Below are positions 59,091 to 64,000 of a stretch of DNA of 64,000 nt, piece by piece. The notes beneath the pieces are model-generated. The model saw only the letters and a program-made list of their open reading frames with translations. It was not told the origin of the DNA and made no database searches. The stretch is from Branchiostoma floridae (Eukaryota > Chordata > Leptocardii > Amphioxiformes > Branchiostomatidae). How positions within the stretch are numbered: position 1 is the stretch's first letter; each line of letters opens with the position of its first letter. The stretch lies in NCBI RefSeq assembly GCF_000003815.2, contig NC_049979.1:23892724-23956723 (forward strand). Direction: 5' to 3'. The position numbers and the translations under genes were made by a program.

Positions 59091-62000
59091 TCATGTGTAC
59101 AATAGATTTCCGTTGTCCCGGCGGCTGTAGTGGTTCTTGTATGTGGACATCAAACTCTCGTTCTTCTCGCGATCTTTGGGCCGGAAGATGGAGGACACGG
59201 GCAGACTGGCAGGCGTCAGACTGGGGAGGCGAAGGGGTTGTCTCATCTGATCAACTGTCGCGACGTTTGTCTTCACTGGAAGTATCTGAAACCTGATGTA
59301 AAGAGAGAATGGTAGGAGGCATTTGCGCTGTTTGTGTACATTAGTAGATACCAGGCTTCCTGGTATCATATCATCTTTTCAGAGATACCCACGGAATCGG
59401 CGAGGCTAATTTCCGTTTCATAATAACGGTCGTCACCTTTTACAATGGTCATTGCCGTTTTTACGTGTATTTGCATACTTTGTCACTTTAAGTGCTCTTT
59501 CCCCATCGTGATGTTTAGTTGATAAAGGTTAAGGATACAGGCTTTTTGACTTGGGTTCTAACCCAAGGTAATGCAATTCCTTTTTTTTTTCGATGATCTT
59601 TTACAATATATCACCATACTGTCACAAATTTGTAACATTTTTGCTTGAAGGCCCCTTGAAATTTATGAACGCTGGGATATGGTATCGGCCGCTATAAAGT
59701 GACGACTGTTTCAAATGACAACGACGGTTTACGAGTCAGACACGCATATTGGCGACTATTTTCATACATGTTTACCTGTATTCATATAAGGTAGCCAGTA
59801 GCATTAACTTTTTGGCCCAGTCTGGCCGTTATTTATATAGTTGTATATTTTTACTGTAATACTGAGTCTTCAAGAAGTCAGAAAATAGCAATGAGTCTCA
59901 TACTTACTGTACACAGTCGTCCCCAAACTGGAAGTGAGTCTTACGCTGATACTTGTTCCAGTTCTCACGGAAAAGTGCCTCAGAAGATAAATCCTTCTCT
60001 TTAGCGTCGGCCTATGAAAAAAACGGTCTATCATGACCCCATTCTTTTTCATTGATTAGCTTATAAGGCTACCGTATACCACCAGCAGGGTGAAATAATG
60101 CTGCAGTACATAACAATATCACTACGTGGCCCCAAATCAATATGTCATGGGTCCATTATTATTGTCACGTCATCCAGTGCGGCTTCGCGTAACGATCGTT
60201 TTTGATATCATAGGTTTACAAAAAAACAAGCGAAAGACTACATACACCAGTAAATGAGGTCTTGTACACAGACGTTTCCAGCTGCTTGTCTCTGTTGAAC
60301 TGAGGATTCATGTCCTGTGAAAAAAAAGAATTATGAAATATTGTCTGTCATTTCATATGTTTGTAACCAGGTAGGTTTATTCATTTAGACCCTTGTTGTA
60401 CCTAGTGGCACAGTGAGAGTAACAAGTCTCCTTGCTGTTTCAGTAGCAGGGAACATTTTTTACATGGAGGGGTTTACAACTTGCTGGCCCTTTTCCTTTT
60501 TTAATGTGCCCGAGACACCTCTTCGAACATGGAACCCACATTTTACGTCCCTTCCAAAAGACGGGTGCAGCGCTAACCAAGATGCCTTACCAAGAATTAA
60601 CCGCTAATTAAAACCAGGTTACAGTTAGATACAATGTAATAAGAAAATAATGGATACACTTTATAATAATACACACAATGATAATGTACACACTTTTAGT
60701 ATCAGTTGTGCTGATTACTTTCTGGTGGATCACAGTTTTAGCTCTGTACTGGATAAAATCTGTCCTTCAGTGGTTAGTAAACGGATGAATGCAAATCGCT
60801 TCAGCTTTTGGTTACATGTCATGTTCTGACGTACACGTCGGTGTAAAGAGCAAAGTTTGCAAAATATAGAATAGATCCACCCCCACACCCCCTCATCACA
60901 ACGTGTGTTTTTTTTTACTCGTAGGCCATCCTCATGCAGTTTAACGTACCGGTATGCTGTTCCCCGCGCCTGGGTCAAAAGGCGGAGGCTGAAAAGAAAA
61001 AAGATCAGAAAATTGATTTGCCATCAGATTTCTTGCTGGAAAACTACTTAAGCAATTCGAGCAATGACATCGGGGTGTTTAACGACTGGCAAGCTAAAGG
61101 ACGTTTGTAGATTAGATTACTAGGCTAATGACTAGATTACTGATTAACATGTCGATTTTAGCGTACCATCAGATTTTGTCTACCAAAGTGACGTCATCTC
61201 GATCGCTAGTACTGGGTTTGAGAGTTACAGTAAACCTTGATGGCTAGTTCCAAACCAATCAGACCAAAGCTGTGCCTTTGATAGTTTTGTCAAAGCCGCC
61301 ACGTTATGCCACTAGTTTTGTCTCATGAATGCCTCATTGATAGAGAGTAACGGAACTAGACGACAAAACCCGAAGACTGTCACGACATACCTGCCGACCG
61401 GGTCTTCGGGAAAACTCGGAGGCTGCATACGTCACCGGCTTCAGCCTGTCGCACCCGAGCTGGAAGTGAGTCTCATTCTGAGAAGGGATGAACATTTGAT
61501 GGATGATGTTTTCTTCAAATTTCATATATATTGCGAGAGCTAAAAAAAGCATGCGCTTAAATTGAGACTATAAACGCTGTAGAAAGAATCGAGTATCACA
61601 GCGCTTTTATTTCGGTATTCAAGAAGTGCAAAAAGTGACGCTTATTTGCTTGCATACTCGTACTTAACCACTATTTGTACGGCATTCGGAGGGGTGCGAC
61701 CCCCCCCCCCCTTTTTTTTAAATCTATGCGCGCAGATGTTATCCATAAACGTACTGTGGCCTAACAACCAACAATGGAAGAATGTCAAGATTGAAGGACA
61801 CTTTAAAAGCAGAGGCACCTGTTTGTGTGATGTCCATGTCGGATGAATACTCCACCGTAGTAGAAAGTTCTGCGGGAAGAACAAAGGGCGACAAAAGAAC
61901 GTTGTATCAGCACCAAGGACAGGGCCGCTGAACAAGTACTAGTATTGTGAGAACAATGCTTTGTGATGTCATAACGTGTTCTTCCAAACATATTGTTTGT

Positions 62001-62519
62001 CTATATAACCATTAATCACAGTCATCCAATCCACTGTGTGAAAAAGTTCAGCCAACAAATCTAGGTGCTGTGCTTAGAAGATGGTGGGTAAAGTCGCTGA
62101 CATATTTCATATGAAACACTAGCACAACCGTTACTATGGTTAACGTTACTTCGTGCCGAATCATAACTGCTATGATATCTAACGATGTTTTTGACTGGAA
62201 AATAATCGTAACGAAGAATCAGGCATTAAATTGGCGTAATATTATACAGAGAAACTATTGTCATAGATATATTTCATATTCCAGAACACCAAAAACAACG
62301 ATGTTGATGTTGACGACCCCCGGCTTGCAACCCCTTACGTACCCAGTAGTCGGCGCTGTAGGTGGTGCTCCATCTGGTGCGGCACTTACTAAACGGCCCG
62401 TCCTTACTCAGCACGTTGTCTGCCTGTAGAACCTTCTGTAGTTTGACGGCGGGGTCTCTCCTCTTAGCTCCGTACAGATGAGACAAGCGACCGCCGTGGT
62501 GCACCTGGGCTGTAGCCAT
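59091..62519 (-). CDS. Tandem paralogue-like gene sharing exons 1-2 with the EF-hand gene, 7 exons
   Basis: Exons (minus order): 62519-62343, 61869-61819, 61477-61391, 60988-60950, 60314-60246, 60011-59908, 59292-59091; all phases agree, giving 242 codons with an in-frame TGA. The first 59 residues differ from the neighbour's by only two (AK for PN after LYG), and exon 2 (NFLLRWSIHPTWTSHKQ) is identical. The remaining exons are unrelated in order but include ETHFQLGCD (exon 3) and KTHFQFGDD (exon 6), the same motif type found in the neighbour. No EF-hand, signal peptide or membrane segment is visible. The short, Tyr/Pro/His-rich exons with THF motifs resemble proteins lining ciliary microtubules; this is inference. 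I do not recognise an orthologue. ATG context and promoter are duplicated along with exon 1. Confidence 0.8.
60365..60605 (-). repeat. SINE-type repeat in intron 4 of the 242-aa gene
   Basis: Shares AGTAGCAGGG, ACATGGAGG, TTTTTAATGTGCCC, CACATTTTACGTCCCTTCC and ACGGGTGCAGC with the 5345 and 54700 copies, in the same orientation. Confidence 0.6.
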
Positions 62520-62543
62520 GGCACATCTGGTGCAGACTGATCC

Positions 62544-62559
62544 AGGTCACCTCAGGTCA
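62544..62559 (-). promoter_or_regulatory. DR4 element upstream of the 242-aa gene
   Basis: AGGTCA-CCTC-AGGTCA as read on the plus strand, 25 bp upstream of the ATG, followed by TGACGTAATGG, a CRE-like word. It is a single copy of the unit that is triplicated at 58260-58470. Confidence 0.55.
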
Positions 62560-62639
62560 CTTTCAACTTCACAATGACGTAATGGACGTAAACAATGTCG
62601 TTCTTTGTCATCAATCCCATGATGCCTCCAAACACAAAC

Positions 62640-63630
62640 GTACACAGCAACCATTCATTTATCCACTTATTTATTACCTCCATGGAAAATGGAGGTATAG
62701 TTTTTGGTTTGTATGTTTGTGTGTGTGTTTTTCCGTAGCAATAGCCTGACTACCTCTGGATGGATTGTGACGATATAAGTGTACTTGTTGCAAACACATA
62801 GGTCAGGGTCGATCGGGGCCATATGGCAGCTTACCTTGGTACTACAGCAAAATTCCCGTTTTTCATATCTCTCGGTCAGCAGTTTACGTATTTTTCCTTT
62901 TTATTTTTCGATTTTCTAGTATTTGCATATTAAAGCCGCACTAGTACTAGTACATGTATAGTGCATTTTCGCCCTTCGATCCCAAATTAAACGTTTTGTG
63001 GTGTATGCTGCAATTTGTCGTTCAACTCACTTTAGGGCACAATTCACATTCATCGCACGATAGTCGTGCGATCGCAAACTGTTGACATTCGCGTAATAGT
63101 CGTGTGTATGTCGTACAGAACTCAGATGTACATGTCTTGTTACGGAAATGTTGTCTTGGATCTTTGTCGGCGGTTGGCTCTGTTACAGTCTGCTTGAAAA
63201 TTCTTCAACATCAAAATCGTACGGCTACGTACGGCATGCGATTGCGACCGTACTTGACAATTGGTTGCCTTAGTATAGCGATACAGTTTTCTATGCTTTT
63301 AAATCCTATCACCGTCTTTCCAAACTTTGGCGAAACAAATGTCAATAAGTTTCAGAATGATTAAGAATAGATGGAAAAGAATAACGTTAACGTTAGATCT
63401 ATTTCAATTTTGATTGGAGTCTGTCATTCAACGTGGCTCATTAAGGCTAACGTCACATTTCTAAACTGGGGCCCGGCCGGGCTTTTCGACTATTCTCTTC
63501 ACCTCTTGTGTAGTTTGGTGTCTTGTTTAATAATACTTTTCGTTCACTGAAAGATGCTCGGCCAGGCCCCGGTTTGGACATGTGACTGACGTTTGTAGTA
63601 CTCGTTCATCACTGCAAACATATATCCCAA
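62640..63630. other. Upstream spacer with a transposon tip
   Basis: At about 62674-62700 is a small hairpin ACCTCCATGGAAAATGGAGGT followed by ATAGTTTTTGGTTTGTATG, which looks like the end of a dispersed DNA transposon fragment running to about 62860. No gene is supported in the rest. Confidence 0.4.
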
Positions 63631-63994
63631 TAAGGCCATGTTGATTTGATTATATGGATGACATCCTCTGGGAACCCAAGTTTGACCAAAAAAAGTTGCC
63701 TTCATAATGAAATCTAAGCGGTCAGGAAGGTTGAACAAATGACTGAACACACAGAATATAGTATACCCAGAAATTTGTGATTCTTCATTTTTGTTCATTC
63801 ACATCCTTTTTGACCTTGGAATGAGATTATTAGACATTTTTCCAATATTTGATTTTTTGATCCATGACATGCATTTGCTTATTTTGCAGCTGTTTTTGTA
63901 CGATTTACAGTATTTTGTTTTAAACGGACGAAAATTGATGCGCGCGCGGATGTCATCCATATCATTTTTTTATAATCAAATCAACATGGCCTTA
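63631..63994. mobile_element. TAAGGCCATG-type MITE at the window end
   Basis: 364 bp; left tip TAAGGCCATGTTGATTTGAT, right tip AATCAAATCAACATGGCCTTA. It shares CCTCTGGGAACCCAAG and GGATGTCATCCATAT with 39188-39356 but has a longer interior, so it is closer to the family's full form. Confidence 0.85.
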
Positions 63995-64000
63995 TCGGTG

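Overview
The window looks like nuclear DNA of an invertebrate deuterostome, most probably a cephalochordate (Branchiostoma type). The reasons are GT-AG intron-rich genes with clear chordate orthologues (NOP53, Dispatched), a tRNA-Ser(GCT) that as I recall matches the vertebrate gene base for base, and many short transposon remnants. The species is an inference; nothing in the sequence proves it.

Layout. At 21-269 (-) is the last exon of an unrecognised membrane protein. At 2966-9181 (+) is a complete 13-exon NOP53 gene (457 codons), preceded by three tiny palindromic insertions, each flanked by a 7-bp target-site duplication (2133-2513). A tRNA-Ser gene lies at 10751-10832 (-). From 11 to 21 kb I see no protein gene, only repeats: a 52-bp CCAAT/hairpin minisatellite, a 169-bp satellite and a quasi-tandem array. 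At 21019-25916 (+) sits a complete, apparently very young Ty3/gypsy LTR retrotransposon: LTRs that read as identical, a 5-bp TSD, and one open gag-pol frame of 1370 codons. From 29.5 to 45.2 kb (+) is a Dispatched gene (6 coding exons, 1259 codons) with a candidate furin site and an acidic stretch in the first extracellular loop.

From 62.5 kb back to 50 kb (-) are two tandem genes sharing duplicated first and second exons and a duplicated proximal promoter. The upstream gene (62519-59091) encodes 242 aa. The downstream gene (58258-49966) encodes 813 aa and carries one canonical and several degenerate EF-hands. Both repeat a short THF-x-L/F-G-type motif, which suggests axonemal or microtubule-associated proteins, but I cannot name the family with confidence.

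The introns and spacers hold at least nine foldback or MITE-like elements and several tRNA-derived SINE copies. Two of these elements appear to supply gene signals: one provides most of a splice donor (57322), another a poly(A) signal (49787). The genes do not form a functional unit: NOP53 acts in ribosome biogenesis, Dispatched in Hedgehog release, and the EF-hand pair probably in cilia.
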